Origin: CAJCJE01 sp036494465
Lineage (GTDB): Bacteria > Actinomycetota > Actinomycetes > Mycobacteriales > Pseudonocardiaceae
NCBI GenBank assembly: GCA_036494465.1
Contig: DASXOJ010000115.1
Span: 26,181-90,180 of the forward strand
Length of the DNA: 64,000 nucleotides
Direction: 5' to 3'
Under the pieces are notes generated by a model. The model saw only the letters and a program-made list of their open reading frames with translations, had not been told where the DNA came from and made no database searches. Each line of letters begins with the position of its first letter. Position 1 is the first letter of the stretch. The position numbers and the translations under genes were made by a program. Positions 8,338-16,748 of the stretch are shown here, in pieces.

Positions 8338-8820
8338 TTGTCGTCATGGGAGAACTTCGCGGTCATCGTCGGTGGAGCGGCAGCCGCGTTGCTCGGCCTG
8401 CTGTTCATCGCCATCTCGATCAGGGTGAACCTGGTCGCCGCGTCCACCGAGTTGCGCAGCAGGGCCGCCCAGATCCTGGTGTTGTTCGGCGCGGTGCTGG
8501 TCGTCGCGATCCTGCTGGTCGTGCCCGAACAGCCGATGCCGGTGCTCGGCGCCGAGTTCGTGGTACTCGCGCTGGGCATGGGCGTCGGGCTGCACCTGCT
8601 GGAACGCCGCGCCGGTGAACTCTCCGGCGACCAGCGCATCGGACCGGTGCTCGAACTGGTCTCCCCGAACACGATCACCGCCCTGCCGCTGCTCGCCACC
8701 GGCATCATCCTGATCTGCGACCAGCAGTGGGGCCTCTACGTACTGGTCGTGCCGGTGCTCGCCGCGTTCGTCGGCGGTCTCACCAACGCATGGCTGTTCA
8801 TGGTCCGGTTGCACGACTGA
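8338..8820 (+). CDS. Small four-helix integral membrane protein, unknown function
   Basis: A 160-aa hydrophobic protein with four predicted membrane helices: VIVGGAAAALLGLLFIAISI, AAQILVLFGAVLVVAILLVV, LLATGIILICDQ and LYVLVVPVLAAFVGGLTNAW. I do not recognise a named family; similar proteins are annotated only as hypothetical membrane proteins. The TTG start at 8338 is chosen because GGGAG precedes it and the protein then begins S-S-W-E-N-F directly before helix 1. It follows the DUF4157 gene by 43 nt. Its 3' end overlaps the convergent TetR gene by 23 bp. Confidence 0.7.
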   Translation: MSSWENFAVIVGGAAAALLGLLFIAISIRVNLVAASTELRSRAAQILVLFGAVLVVAILLVVPEQPMPVLGAEFVVLALGMGVGLHLLERRAGELSGDQRIGPVLELVSPNTITALPLLATGIILICDQQWGLYVLVVPVLAAFVGGLTNAWLFMVRLHD

Positions 8821-9376
8821 CGCGCAGCCCGTCGGTGAACTGCGCGGTGCGCCGGTCGTAGTCCGCGCGGTCGGGTTTGCCCAGTTGGCGTAGGGCGAGG
8901 CCGTTGGCGATGTCGGCGTAGTACAGGTCGCCGACCGTGACGTCCGCGCGCAGCACACCCGCTTCGTGACCGCGCCGGAACAGCTTCTCGGTGGCCTCGG
9001 TGGCCGCGTTGCCGAGCGCGACCAGTTGCGGCGAGTTCGGATACGCCATCAGCAGCGCGTCGGTGAACGCGGGCTCGCGGTACTGCAGGTCGCGGCGCGA
9101 GTAGATGCAGCGCCGGATGCTCTTCCACGGGTCCTCGATGCCCAGCGCCCATTCCATGATCGCGTACAGCTCGGTGGCGACGAGGTCGCCGATGACCGCG
9201 TCGATCAATCCGTCCCGGCCGCCGAAGCGGTTGTAGATGGTCGCCTTGCTGACCCCGGCCGCTGCCGCGATCTCTTCCAGCGGCGTGTCCAGGCCGCGTC
9301 CGCGGAACGCGTCGATGGCGGCGGCGCGGATCTGCGCCACGTTGCGGGCGGCATCGGCACGGAGGTGGTCTGGCAC
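8798..9376 (-). CDS. TetR-family transcriptional regulator
   Basis: A 192-aa TetR repressor. The N-terminal HTH (about 10-58) contains IAAAAGVSKATIYNRFGGRD; the C-terminal ligand domain ends with DGLRVSRATGP. It is divergent from the SDR gene at 9430, with a palindromic operator between them, and so probably represses both. The GTG start has no ribosome binding site; a -10 hexamer TAGAGT ends 6 nt before it, indicating a leaderless transcript. Confidence 0.9.
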   Translation of the reverse strand: MPDHLRADAARNVAQIRAAAIDAFRGRGLDTPLEEIAAAAGVSKATIYNRFGGRDGLIDAVIGDLVATELYAIMEWALGIEDPWKSIRRCIYSRRDLQYREPAFTDALLMAYPNSPQLVALGNAATEATEKLFRRGHEAGVLRADVTVGDLYYADIANGLALRQLGKPDRADYDRRTAQFTDGLRVSRATGP

Positions 9377-9382
9377 TCGCCT

Positions 9383-9429
9383 ACTCTAACAAGTTGACTC
9401 GGCTGTCAAGTTAACCCTAGGGTCAACTT
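9383..9429. promoter_or_regulatory. Divergent leaderless promoters with TetR operator
   Basis: Plus strand: TTGACT (9394-9399), 18 bp, TAGGGT (9418-9423), then 6 nt to the SDR ATG. Minus strand: TTGACA (9409-9404), 15 bp, TAGAGT (9388-9383), then 6 nt to the TetR GTG. A 22-bp near-perfect palindrome (9408-9429; half-sites AAGTTAACCCT and AGGGTCAACTT) covers the SDR -10 and start site. Another AAGTTGAC half-site sits at 9391-9398. Confidence 0.75.
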
Positions 9430-10143
9430 ATGACCTCAACGATTGCCGTGTTCGGCGCAGGCCCTGGTCTCGGTCAAGCTGTCGCCCGCCGTTACGCCAG
9501 CGAGGGCTGGCGCGTCGTCCTCGTCGCCCGCCATCGCGACCACCTCGACCAGTTGGCCAAGGAGATCGGCGAGAACGCGCACGTGTTCACCGCCGACATG
9601 GCCGACACCGAGACCGTGCCCGCGTTGGCACGGCAGATCCGCGGCGCCGTCGGTGACCTGGACGCGATCTACTACGGCGTCGGCGTCGGCGCCTTCGTGC
9701 CAGCCGCCGACCTGGCCCGTGAACACGTCGAGAACTGCCTGCCGGTCTCGGTGTACTCACTGCTGGCGCTCGTGCGCGAGTTCCTGCCCGCCATGCTCGA
9801 ACGCGGGCGCGGCGCCATCCTCAGCGCGCAGGGCGCGAGCGCGGTGCGCGGCATGCCGCACCGCAGCGGTCCCGGTCCGGCCATCGCGGCGCAGCGCAAC
9901 TACCTCGAATCGCTGGAGCGCGAGGTCGCCGACCGCAACGTCTACATCGGACGGCTCTACATCGGTGCCGCGATCACCGGCAGCGCCTGGCACGCCTCCT
10001 ACGAACAAGCTCGCGCCAATGGCACGGCCACCTACGAAGTCGCCATCGTCGAGGCAGATCAGTTGGCCGAGCAGCTCTGGACCATGCACGCCAACGCGGG
10101 CCCGGCCGAAACCACCTACCCGGATCCGCTGTTCCAGCGCTGA
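9430..10143 (+). CDS. SDR-family protein lacking the canonical YxxxK motif
   Basis: A 237-aa Rossmann protein of the short-chain dehydrogenase/reductase type. The NAD(P) motif is FGAGPGLGQAVA (about 8-19), followed by D-M-A-D at the adenine-ring position. The usual catalytic Tyr-xxx-Lys appears as Y-L-E-S-L (within AAQRNYLESLE), so the Lys is missing; the N-N-A-G segment is also changed to Y-G-V-G-V-G. The activity is therefore uncertain. It is transcribed divergently from its presumed TetR repressor and appears leaderless. Confidence 0.88.
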   Translation: MTSTIAVFGAGPGLGQAVARRYASEGWRVVLVARHRDHLDQLAKEIGENAHVFTADMADTETVPALARQIRGAVGDLDAIYYGVGVGAFVPAADLAREHVENCLPVSVYSLLALVREFLPAMLERGRGAILSAQGASAVRGMPHRSGPGPAIAAQRNYLESLEREVADRNVYIGRLYIGAAITGSAWHASYEQARANGTATYEVAIVEADQLAEQLWTMHANAGPAETTYPDPLFQR

Positions 10144-10148
10144 GAACG

Positions 10149-11027
10149 TCAGGCCAGGATGACCGACCGGGTCAGGTTGCGCGGCTGATCCGGGTCGTTC
10201 CCCTTCGCGGTGGCGATCGCGACCGCGAGGCGCTGCGCGCGGATCAGGTCGGCCATCGGGTCCAGCGGCGAGGTGACCACCGTGCCACCGGTCGCCGCGA
10301 CCTGATCCGCCATGCCCGCAGGGAGTTCGCCGAACATCCAGGTCACCCGGCCAGGGCCGGTGATGCTGATCGGCCCGTGCCGGTACTCCATCGCCGGATA
10401 GGACTCGGTCCACGCGGTCGCGGCCTCACGCATCTTCAACGCTGCCTCGGCGGCGATGCCCACCGTCCATCCGCGACCGAGAAACGTGAACTGCTCCGCT
10501 TCGACCAGTTCGGCCGGTAACGCCTCGGCGAGTGCACGGCCCGCGTCGGCGATGGCGGCGTCCAGGTTCTCGCCGAGGTGCGCGCGCAGCAGAGCGAGCT
10601 GGCTGGTCGCGAACCGGGTCTGCACAACGGATTTCTCGTCCGCGAAGTCCAGCACCACGACCTCGTCGGCCAGCGTCATCACCGGAGTTTCCGGATCGGC
10701 GGTGATGGCCGTCGTCGGCACGCTGCCGTGCAACGCGCCGAGCAGATCGAGCACCTCGGTTGTCGTGCCGGAACGGGTCAACGCGAGCACCCGGTCGTAG
10801 TGGCGGCCGCTCGGCCATTCGGAGGCGCAGAACGCGTCGGTCTCACCGAGCCCGGCGCGTTCGCGCAGGGTGGCATAGCTCTGCGCGATGAACCAGGACG
10901 TGCCGCAACCGGTAACCGCCACCCGCTCGCCGGGCTGGGGGAGCCGGTCGGCAACGGTGGGGGCCAGTGCGACGGCGCGCCGCCAGCGGTCGGGCTGGCT
11001 GGCGATCTCCTGCTCGGTGTGCGTCAC
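10149..11027 (-). CDS. SIS-domain sugar isomerase/deaminase (GlmS-isomerase / AgaS-like)
   Basis: A 292-aa protein with two SIS domains. The first contains VTGCGTSWFIAQSYA and the phosphosugar-binding L-T-R-S-G-T-T-T-E-V; the second has F-L-G-R-G-W and the E-A-A-L-K-M-R-E-A segment seen in GlmS isomerase domains, followed by EYRHGP. There is no glutaminase domain, so it resembles AgaS-type galactosamine-6-phosphate isomerase/deaminase or related catabolic enzymes. It is divergent from a sugar ABC importer, and its promoter has the same direct repeat as the GalNAc-type GH27 gene. Confidence 0.85.
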   Translation of the reverse strand: MTHTEQEIASQPDRWRRAVALAPTVADRLPQPGERVAVTGCGTSWFIAQSYATLRERAGLGETDAFCASEWPSGRHYDRVLALTRSGTTTEVLDLLGALHGSVPTTAITADPETPVMTLADEVVVLDFADEKSVVQTRFATSQLALLRAHLGENLDAAIADAGRALAEALPAELVEAEQFTFLGRGWTVGIAAEAALKMREAATAWTESYPAMEYRHGPISITGPGRVTWMFGELPAGMADQVAATGGTVVTSPLDPMADLIRAQRLAVAIATAKGNDPDQPRNLTRSVILA

Positions 11028-11048
11028 AGAGCCTCCTCACGACATGTG

Positions 11049-11068
11049 TGCGCATAAGTGCGTGTTTT
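11049..11068. promoter_or_regulatory. Candidate DeoR-type operator between SIS and ABC genes
   Basis: TGCGCATAAG followed by TGCGTGTTTT, a 10-bp direct repeat closely matching 4668-4687. It is 22 nt upstream of the SIS start and 146 nt upstream of the ABC binding-protein gene. Confidence 0.6.
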
Positions 11069-11213
11069 CGGCTTGAATCGTACATCAATGAGCAGTCCAT
11101 GGGTACAGAACTGTTGATTGATGCTGGGAATTGGCACATACTGTGCGGCACCAAGCGACGGGCACGCAGCTTTGCGCGCGACCCGGACAGATCGAACCTA
11201 AGGGTGGTACCGC

Positions 11214-12497
11214 GTGAAACGGCGTGCGATGACAGCAATGTTGGGAGTCGGTCTGTGCGCCGCGTTAGCGCTCGCCGGCTGCGGTGGTGGCGGTTCCGGC
11301 TCGGGCAGCGGCAGCCAGACCAAGACGATCACGTTCGTCGCGGCCGAGTACAGCGACGCGACCGCGCCGTACTGGCAGAACCTGGCGAAGGCGTTCGAGC
11401 AGAAGAACCCGGGCTACACGGTCAACGTGAACGTGCAGAACTGGAACAACATCGAGGACTACGTCAAGAACCTGGTGCAGAACCACCAGCAGCCCGACGT
11501 CCTCAACGTCGACCACTGGATCGACTTCGCGCAGGACAACCTGCTCTACAAGGCATCCGATGTGCTGTCCGGCCAGACCATGTCGGACATGCTGCCCAAT
11601 CCCAAGAAGATCGGCACCTACCAGGGCACCCAGTACGGCATCCCGTTCATCCTGTCCACGCGGCTGATGTACTACAGCAAGGACTGGTTCACCAAGGCCG
11701 GTCTGGACCCGAACAAGCCGCCGACCACCTGGGCGGAACTGACCGCCGACGCGCAGAAGCTCAAGGCCGCAGGCTGCCCCGAGCCCTACGGCATGCCGCT
11801 GGGCAGCGAAGAGGCGCAGGCCGAAACCATGGAATGGATGCTCGGCAACGGTGGCGGATTCGTTGACAACCAAGGCAAATGGGCGCTGAACAGCTCGCAG
11901 AACGTCGCCGCGGTCAGCGAGATGGCCAGCCTCGTCTCCGCAGGCCTCACCGAACCCAACCCCGGTTCCGTCGACCGCACCGCGGGCACCTGGGCCGACT
12001 TCGAGGCAGGCCGGGTCGGCATGATGCTCGGTCACATGACGCCCATGGAGGACATCGCCACCAAGAAGCTGCCGGTCGGCTACGGCCTCGCGCCGGCCGC
12101 GGGCAAGAGCGGCCCGGTCACCAGCACGCTGGGCGTCGGCGACTTCATCATGGCGTTCAACAACGGTGACGGCGCCAACAAGGACGCGGTCTCCAAGTGG
12201 CTGAACTTCGTGTTCGAACAGCAGAACTACGCGCAGTTCCTGACCAACGAGAAGTTCCTGCCGGTCACCCAGTCCGCGTTGACCGCGATGAACTCCGACC
12301 CCGCCGACGCCAACCTCAAGCCGTTCCTGAACGTGCTGCCGAGCGCGGTGTTCTACCCGCAGACCGACCCGGCCTGGCCGACTGTCGAGGACGCGATCAA
12401 GCACCAGATCGGCACGGCGGTCCAGGGTTCTTCGCCCGCCAGCGTGCTGGGCGCGTTGCAGCAGGCCGCGCAAAAGGCCGAGCAGAACGGTGGCTGA
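11214..12497 (+). CDS. Extracellular sugar-binding lipoprotein of an ABC importer
   Basis: A 427-aa family-1 solute-binding protein. A lipoprotein signal peptide ends in LALAGC, followed by a Gly/Ser tether. The mature part has the usual motifs (F-E-Q-K-N-P-G-Y, P-D-V-L, P-F-I-L-S-T-R-L-M-Y-Y-S-K-D-W-F, P-P-T-T-W-A-E-L). It captures a carbohydrate for the two downstream permeases. GTG at 11214 follows AAGGGTGG. No ATPase is encoded; these importers often share an MsiK-type ATPase. The linked SIS and DeoR functions suggest an amino sugar or its oligosaccharide. Confidence 0.92.
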   Translation: MKRRAMTAMLGVGLCAALALAGCGGGGSGSGSGSQTKTITFVAAEYSDATAPYWQNLAKAFEQKNPGYTVNVNVQNWNNIEDYVKNLVQNHQQPDVLNVDHWIDFAQDNLLYKASDVLSGQTMSDMLPNPKKIGTYQGTQYGIPFILSTRLMYYSKDWFTKAGLDPNKPPTTWAELTADAQKLKAAGCPEPYGMPLGSEEAQAETMEWMLGNGGGFVDNQGKWALNSSQNVAAVSEMASLVSAGLTEPNPGSVDRTAGTWADFEAGRVGMMLGHMTPMEDIATKKLPVGYGLAPAAGKSGPVTSTLGVGDFIMAFNNGDGANKDAVSKWLNFVFEQQNYAQFLTNEKFLPVTQSALTAMNSDPADANLKPFLNVLPSAVFYPQTDPAWPTVEDAIKHQIGTAVQGSSPASVLGALQQAAQKAEQNGG

Positions 12498-13404
12498 ACT
12501 CGGCTCATTCCGGGGCAGTAGGCGCGGCGCCCGCTTCGTGCGGGCGCTCGCGCCGCTCCCGTGGTTGCTGCCCGCGCTGGTGTTGATCGGCGGGGTGGTG
12601 CTGTGGCCGGTGGTGGAGATGGCGCGCACCTCGTTCCTGCGCATCGGCACCTCCGGCTACGTGCGCGGCTCGGCCGGTATCACCCGCTACACCGAACTGT
12701 TCAGCGAACCGGCCTTCCCACACGTCCTGCTGCGCACGCTCGAATGGGTCGTTGTGGTCGTCGCGGCCACCGTGCTCATCTCCCTGTTGCTCGCCCAGCT
12801 ACTCAACCGCAAGTTCCTCGGCCGCACGGTTGTCCGCTGGGCACTGATCGTTCCCTGGGCGGCATCGGTGGTGATGTCCTCGATCATCTTCAAATGGATC
12901 CTGGACTGGTCGCACGGCGTGTTCAACACGCTGCTGCTCGACCTGCACCTGATCAGCAAACCCGTCGACTGGCTCGGCACGCCAACCTCCGCGTTCTGGT
13001 GGATGGTCGGCGTCGCTGTGTTCGTCTCGGTGCCCTTCACCACCTACGTGTGTCTCGCCGGTTTACAGACCATCCCGGCCGACGTCTACGAAGCGGCCGA
13101 AGTGGACGGTTCGTCGCGCTGGAACACCTACCTGCGGATCACGCTTCCGTTGCTGCGCCCGGCATTGCTGGTCGGCTCGGTGATCAACATCATCAACGTG
13201 TTCAACTCCTTCCCGATCATCTACACCATGTACACCGGCGCGGGCTACGACGCGGACACCACGACCACGTTCATGTACAAGCTCAAGGACACCGACATCG
13301 GCGAATCGGCGGCGGCTGCCGTCGTCAACTTCGTGCTGGTGATCGTGTTCGTGCTGTTCTACCTGAAAGCAACGCGCTGGAACGAGGCGGTGGCCAAGAA
13401 TTGA
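12490..13404 (+). CDS. Carbohydrate ABC transporter permease (MalF-like)
   Basis: A 304-aa inner-membrane permease with about six helices. The EAA loop that contacts the ATPase is EAAEVDGSSRWNTYLRITLP (about 197-216). The GTG start overlaps the end of the binding-protein gene by 8 nt, so translation is coupled. The TGA overlaps the TTG start of the second permease. Confidence 0.93.
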   Translation: MAELGSFRGSRRGARFVRALAPLPWLLPALVLIGGVVLWPVVEMARTSFLRIGTSGYVRGSAGITRYTELFSEPAFPHVLLRTLEWVVVVVAATVLISLLLAQLLNRKFLGRTVVRWALIVPWAASVVMSSIIFKWILDWSHGVFNTLLLDLHLISKPVDWLGTPTSAFWWMVGVAVFVSVPFTTYVCLAGLQTIPADVYEAAEVDGSSRWNTYLRITLPLLRPALLVGSVINIINVFNSFPIIYTMYTGAGYDADTTTTFMYKLKDTDIGESAAAAVVNFVLVIVFVLFYLKATRWNEAVAKN

Positions 13405-14297
13405 CCGCGACCATCACCAACCGTCCACACCGGACCGCAACGCCTGCGCGGCGCACCGCGCAGCCGAGGAAGTACCCGCTCGGCAAGGTGTTGCTCACCG
13501 GCCTCGCCTGGCTGATCGGCGTCTTCTTCCTCGCGCCCTACCTGGTCATGTTCACCACCGCGCTCAAACCAGCGAGCGAACTGGGCGCGTCGCCCGCCAC
13601 GTTCTTCCCGAACCACTGGGACTGGGCCAACTTCATCGACGTCTGGGCCTGGCAGGGTCACTCGGTGCTGACCAGCCTCAAGGTCACGCTGATGATCGCG
13701 GGCGCGTCCACGCTCATCGTCGTGCTGGTGTCCATTCCGGCCGCCTACTACACCGCGCGGCACCAGTTCCGCGGTCGCACGCCGTTCCTGCTACTGGTCC
13801 TGATCACCCAGATGTTCGCGCCGACCGCGCTGGTCGTCGGCCTCTACCGCGAGTTCCTCCAGCTGAACCTGGTGAACAGCTACCTCGCCCTGATCCTGGT
13901 CAACGCGGGCTTCAACCTCGCGTTCTCGATCTGGATCCTGCAGGGCTACTTCACGAGCATCCCGGTCGAACTGGAAGAGGCCGCGATGCTGGACGGGCTC
14001 GGCCGGTTCGGGTCGATGATGCGGGTGACGCTGCCGCTGGCCGCGCCCGGCATCGTCACCGCGGTCATCTTCACGTTCATCGCGGCGTGGAACGAGTTCG
14101 TGGTCGCGTTGACCCTGACCACCACACCGGATCACCAGCCCCTCACCGTCACCCTCGACCGGTTCATCGGCGCGTACCACATCGACTGGCAGTTCCTGTT
14201 CGCCGGATCGATCTTCGCGGTCGTACCGGTGGTGGTGCTGTTCGCACTGATCGAGCGGTACCTGGTGGGTGGTCTCACGGCGGGCAGCGTCAAGTAG
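13401..14297 (+). CDS. Carbohydrate ABC transporter permease (MalG-like)
   Basis: A 298-aa permease with six predicted helices after a basic N-terminus. The EAA loop is EEAAMLDGLGRFGSMMRVTL, and the protein ends with R-Y-L-V-G-G-L-T-A-G-S-V-K, as is usual for MalG-type subunits. The TTG at 13401 is chosen because it overlaps the stop of the upstream permease and gives the normal family length; much longer reading in this frame is a shadow of the MalF gene. Confidence 0.92.
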   Translation: MTATITNRPHRTATPARRTAQPRKYPLGKVLLTGLAWLIGVFFLAPYLVMFTTALKPASELGASPATFFPNHWDWANFIDVWAWQGHSVLTSLKVTLMIAGASTLIVVLVSIPAAYYTARHQFRGRTPFLLLVLITQMFAPTALVVGLYREFLQLNLVNSYLALILVNAGFNLAFSIWILQGYFTSIPVELEEAAMLDGLGRFGSMMRVTLPLAAPGIVTAVIFTFIAAWNEFVVALTLTTTPDHQPLTVTLDRFIGAYHIDWQFLFAGSIFAVVPVVVLFALIERYLVGGLTAGSVK

Positions 14298-14346
14298 CAC
14301 GAAAGTATTGGCAGGATGGAGCCATGCATCACGATTGGCTCCGGCG

Positions 14347-15579
14347 GTGAAGGGCACGGGCACCGCGCTCGCGGTGGTCGCCGGCCTCGGCGGCCTGGCC
14401 GTGCACCTGTTCGCGCGGCGCGCGCCCTGGCGACGGCACCCCTGGTACCTGCCCGGGATGGGCATCGGCATCGCGGGCAGCGAAGCGGGTATCCCGGTCG
14501 CCGCCGCGCAGATCGCGGCTGGTGCGGTCGCGGCTGGACTGGGCGCGCACCGGAGCAGGATCGGTATCGCCGGGCTCGCGGTGACCGCGTGCACCGCCAG
14601 CGGCCTGCTCCGGTTGCACCACATCGCGACGCAGACCTCGGTCGCCGAACTCAACGGCGCGCTGTCCGACGCGCTCGGCTTCGACCGCACGCCGATCGAG
14701 GTGCCCAAGCGCCGCCGCACCCGGCAGCGCTCCTACCTTGCTGAGCGGAACCTCGCCTACGGCACCGACCCCACGCAGGTGCTCGACATCTGGCGGTGCC
14801 CCGATCTGCCGCGCGACGCGGGAGCAGGCGTGCTGGTGATGGTGCACGGCGGATCGTGGATCGGCGGCAGCAAGCGGATGGCCAGCCCCGGCCTGCTCGC
14901 CGAACTGGCCGAACGCGGCTGGGTGTGCGTGTCCATCGACTACCGGCTCGGGCCCCGCAACCGCTGGCCGAGCGCGATCGTGGACGTGAAACGGGCGATC
15001 GCCTGGACCCGCGCGAACATCGCGGAGTACGGCGGCGATCCGTCGTTCGTCGCGATCTCCGGCGGTTCGGCGGGCGGTCACCTTGCGGCGCTGGCGGCGT
15101 TGAGCGGCAACGATCCCCGTTTCCAGCCCGGTTTCACCGAAGCGGACACCTCGGTGCAGGCGGCTGCGCTGCTCTACGGCGTCTACGACCTGACCGCGCG
15201 CAACGACGACGGCTCGACCCGGCTGCGCGACTTCCTGCGCCGCATCATGTTCGACACCGGCTTCCCCGAGGACACCGTGACCTGGCGCGCGGCTTCCCCG
15301 GTGTGGCGGCTGCACTCGGACGCGCCGCCGATGTTCGTGGTGCACGGCGACCGCGACGAGATCGTCAGCGTCGGTCAGGCCCGCCAGTTCATCGAAGCGG
15401 CTCGTCCCTACGCGGGATCCGTCGGCTACGCGGAACTGCCCTACGCGCACCACGCCTTCGACATGCTGCCCTCCGCGCGGGTGCGGGCCACCGAGTACGC
15501 GATCGGGCAATTCCTGGACGTGACGCGGGACCGGGCCAAGAACCCGGTCCCGGCCAGTTCAGTCGAAGAGGACCACTGA
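14347..15579 (+). CDS. Alpha/beta hydrolase (BD-FAE-like esterase) with N-terminal membrane segments
   Basis: About 410 aa. The first 100 residues hold hydrophobic segments (including GTALAVVAGLGGLAVHLF and GIGIAGSEAGIPVAAAQIAA) that should anchor the protein in the membrane. The esterase domain has the oxyanion H-G-G-S-W-I-G-G, the nucleophile elbow SGGSAGG, acid Asp in VVHGDRDE and His in YAHHAFD. The enzyme probably cleaves ester bonds of unknown substrates. The start is uncertain: GTG 14347 places the first helix at the N-terminus, while TTG 14308 and 14335 are alternatives. The 3' end overlaps the convergent dehydrogenase gene by 21 bp. Confidence 0.85.
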   Translation: MKGTGTALAVVAGLGGLAVHLFARRAPWRRHPWYLPGMGIGIAGSEAGIPVAAAQIAAGAVAAGLGAHRSRIGIAGLAVTACTASGLLRLHHIATQTSVAELNGALSDALGFDRTPIEVPKRRRTRQRSYLAERNLAYGTDPTQVLDIWRCPDLPRDAGAGVLVMVHGGSWIGGSKRMASPGLLAELAERGWVCVSIDYRLGPRNRWPSAIVDVKRAIAWTRANIAEYGGDPSFVAISGGSAGGHLAALAALSGNDPRFQPGFTEADTSVQAAALLYGVYDLTARNDDGSTRLRDFLRRIMFDTGFPEDTVTWRAASPVWRLHSDAPPMFVVHGDRDEIVSVGQARQFIEAARPYAGSVGYAELPYAHHAFDMLPSARVRATEYAIGQFLDVTRDRAKNPVPASSVEEDH

Positions 15580-16647
15580 GCGCAGCACGTCGCCGCCGTG
15601 CATCTTGCCGAACGCGGCTTCGACGTCGCCAAGACCGATCTCCTCGGTCACGAACGCGTCCAGGTCGAGCCTGCCCTGCTGGTAGAGCTCGGTGAGCATG
15701 GGGAAGTCGCGGGTCGGCAGGCAGTCGCCGTACCAGGACGACTTGAGCGCGCCACCGTGGCTGAACAGGTCGATCATCGGCATCTCGATGCGCAGGTCAG
15801 GGGTGGGCACGCCGACCAGCACCACGGTGCCTGCCAGGTCGCGGGCGTAGAACGCCTGCTTCCAGGTTTCCGGGCGGCCGACCGCGTCGATCACCACATT
15901 GGCGCCGAAGCCGCCGGTCAGGTCCTTGACCGCCTCGACGACGTCGAATTCCTTGGCGTTGATGGTGTGCGTCGCGCCGAAGTGGCGGGCCTTGTGCAGC
16001 TTGTTCGGGTCGGTGTCGACGGCGATGATCGTGGTCGCCCCGGCCAGGTATGACCCGGCGATCGCGCCGTCGCCGACCCCGCCGCACCCGATCACGGCCA
16101 CCGAATCGCCCCGGCCGACCCCGCCGGTGTTGATGGCCGCGCCGATGCCCGCCATCACGCCACACCCGAGCAGCCCGACGGCCGCCGGTCGCGCGGCCGG
16201 GTCGACCTTGGTGCACTGGCCGGAGTGCACCAGCGTCTTCTCGATGAACGCGCCGATGCCCAGCGCGGGGGAGAGCTTGGTGCCGTCGGTCAGCGTCATC
16301 GGCTGCTTGGCGTTGTGCGTGTTGAAGCAGTACCAGGGCTGACCGCGTCGGCAGGCCCGGCATTCGCCGCACACCGCGCGCCAGTTCAGGACCACGAAGT
16401 CGCCCGGTTTGACGTCGGTGACGCCCTCGCCGATCTCCTCAACGATGCCCGCGGCCTCGTGCCCGAGCAGGAACGGGAAGTCGTCGTTGATCCCGCCCTC
16501 GCGGTAGTGCAGGTCGGTATGGCACACGCCGCACGCCTGCACCCGCACCACGGCCTCGCCGGGTCCGGGATCGGGCACGATGATGTCGGCGACCTCGACG
16601 GGTTCGCCCTTGGCGCGGGCGATGACGCCCCGAACCTGTTGCGGCAC
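15559..16647 (-). CDS. mscR: S-(hydroxymethyl)mycothiol dehydrogenase
   Basis: A 362-aa class III zinc alcohol dehydrogenase that oxidises the mycothiol-formaldehyde adduct with NAD+, the actinobacterial route for formaldehyde detoxification. Catalytic-zinc ligands are C and H in ACGVCHTDLH and HEAAGIV. The structural-zinc lobe is atypical, with C-G-E-C-R-A-C in the stretch VLNWRAVCGECRACRRGQPW, as in MscR enzymes. The NAD motif is VIGCGGVGDGA, and GALKSSWYGDCLPTRDFP is characteristic. GTG at 16647 is chosen because GGAGG lies 5 nt upstream. It is divergent from the MerR gene. Confidence 0.93.
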   Translation of the reverse strand: MPQQVRGVIARAKGEPVEVADIIVPDPGPGEAVVRVQACGVCHTDLHYREGGINDDFPFLLGHEAAGIVEEIGEGVTDVKPGDFVVLNWRAVCGECRACRRGQPWYCFNTHNAKQPMTLTDGTKLSPALGIGAFIEKTLVHSGQCTKVDPAARPAAVGLLGCGVMAGIGAAINTGGVGRGDSVAVIGCGGVGDGAIAGSYLAGATTIIAVDTDPNKLHKARHFGATHTINAKEFDVVEAVKDLTGGFGANVVIDAVGRPETWKQAFYARDLAGTVVLVGVPTPDLRIEMPMIDLFSHGGALKSSWYGDCLPTRDFPMLTELYQQGRLDLDAFVTEEIGLGDVEAAFGKMHGGDVLRSVVLFD

Positions 16648-16714
16648 AGCAACCTCCAATACACCGGTGGATCAGCCTTCACACCGTATGCGAACTGGAC
16701 CATGTGTGCGACGT

Positions 16715-16738
16715 TGACACTGTCATATAACAGTGTCA
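16715..16738. promoter_or_regulatory. 24-bp palindromic operator (MerR type)
   Basis: TGACACTGT (16715-16723) and ACAGTGTCA (16730-16738) are perfect 9-bp arms around CATATA, 10 nt before the MerR start and 67 nt before mscR. A TTGACA hexamer overlaps the left arm. Probably the autoregulatory site of the MerR protein. Confidence 0.65.
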
Positions 16739-16748
16739 CGCTGGCAGC

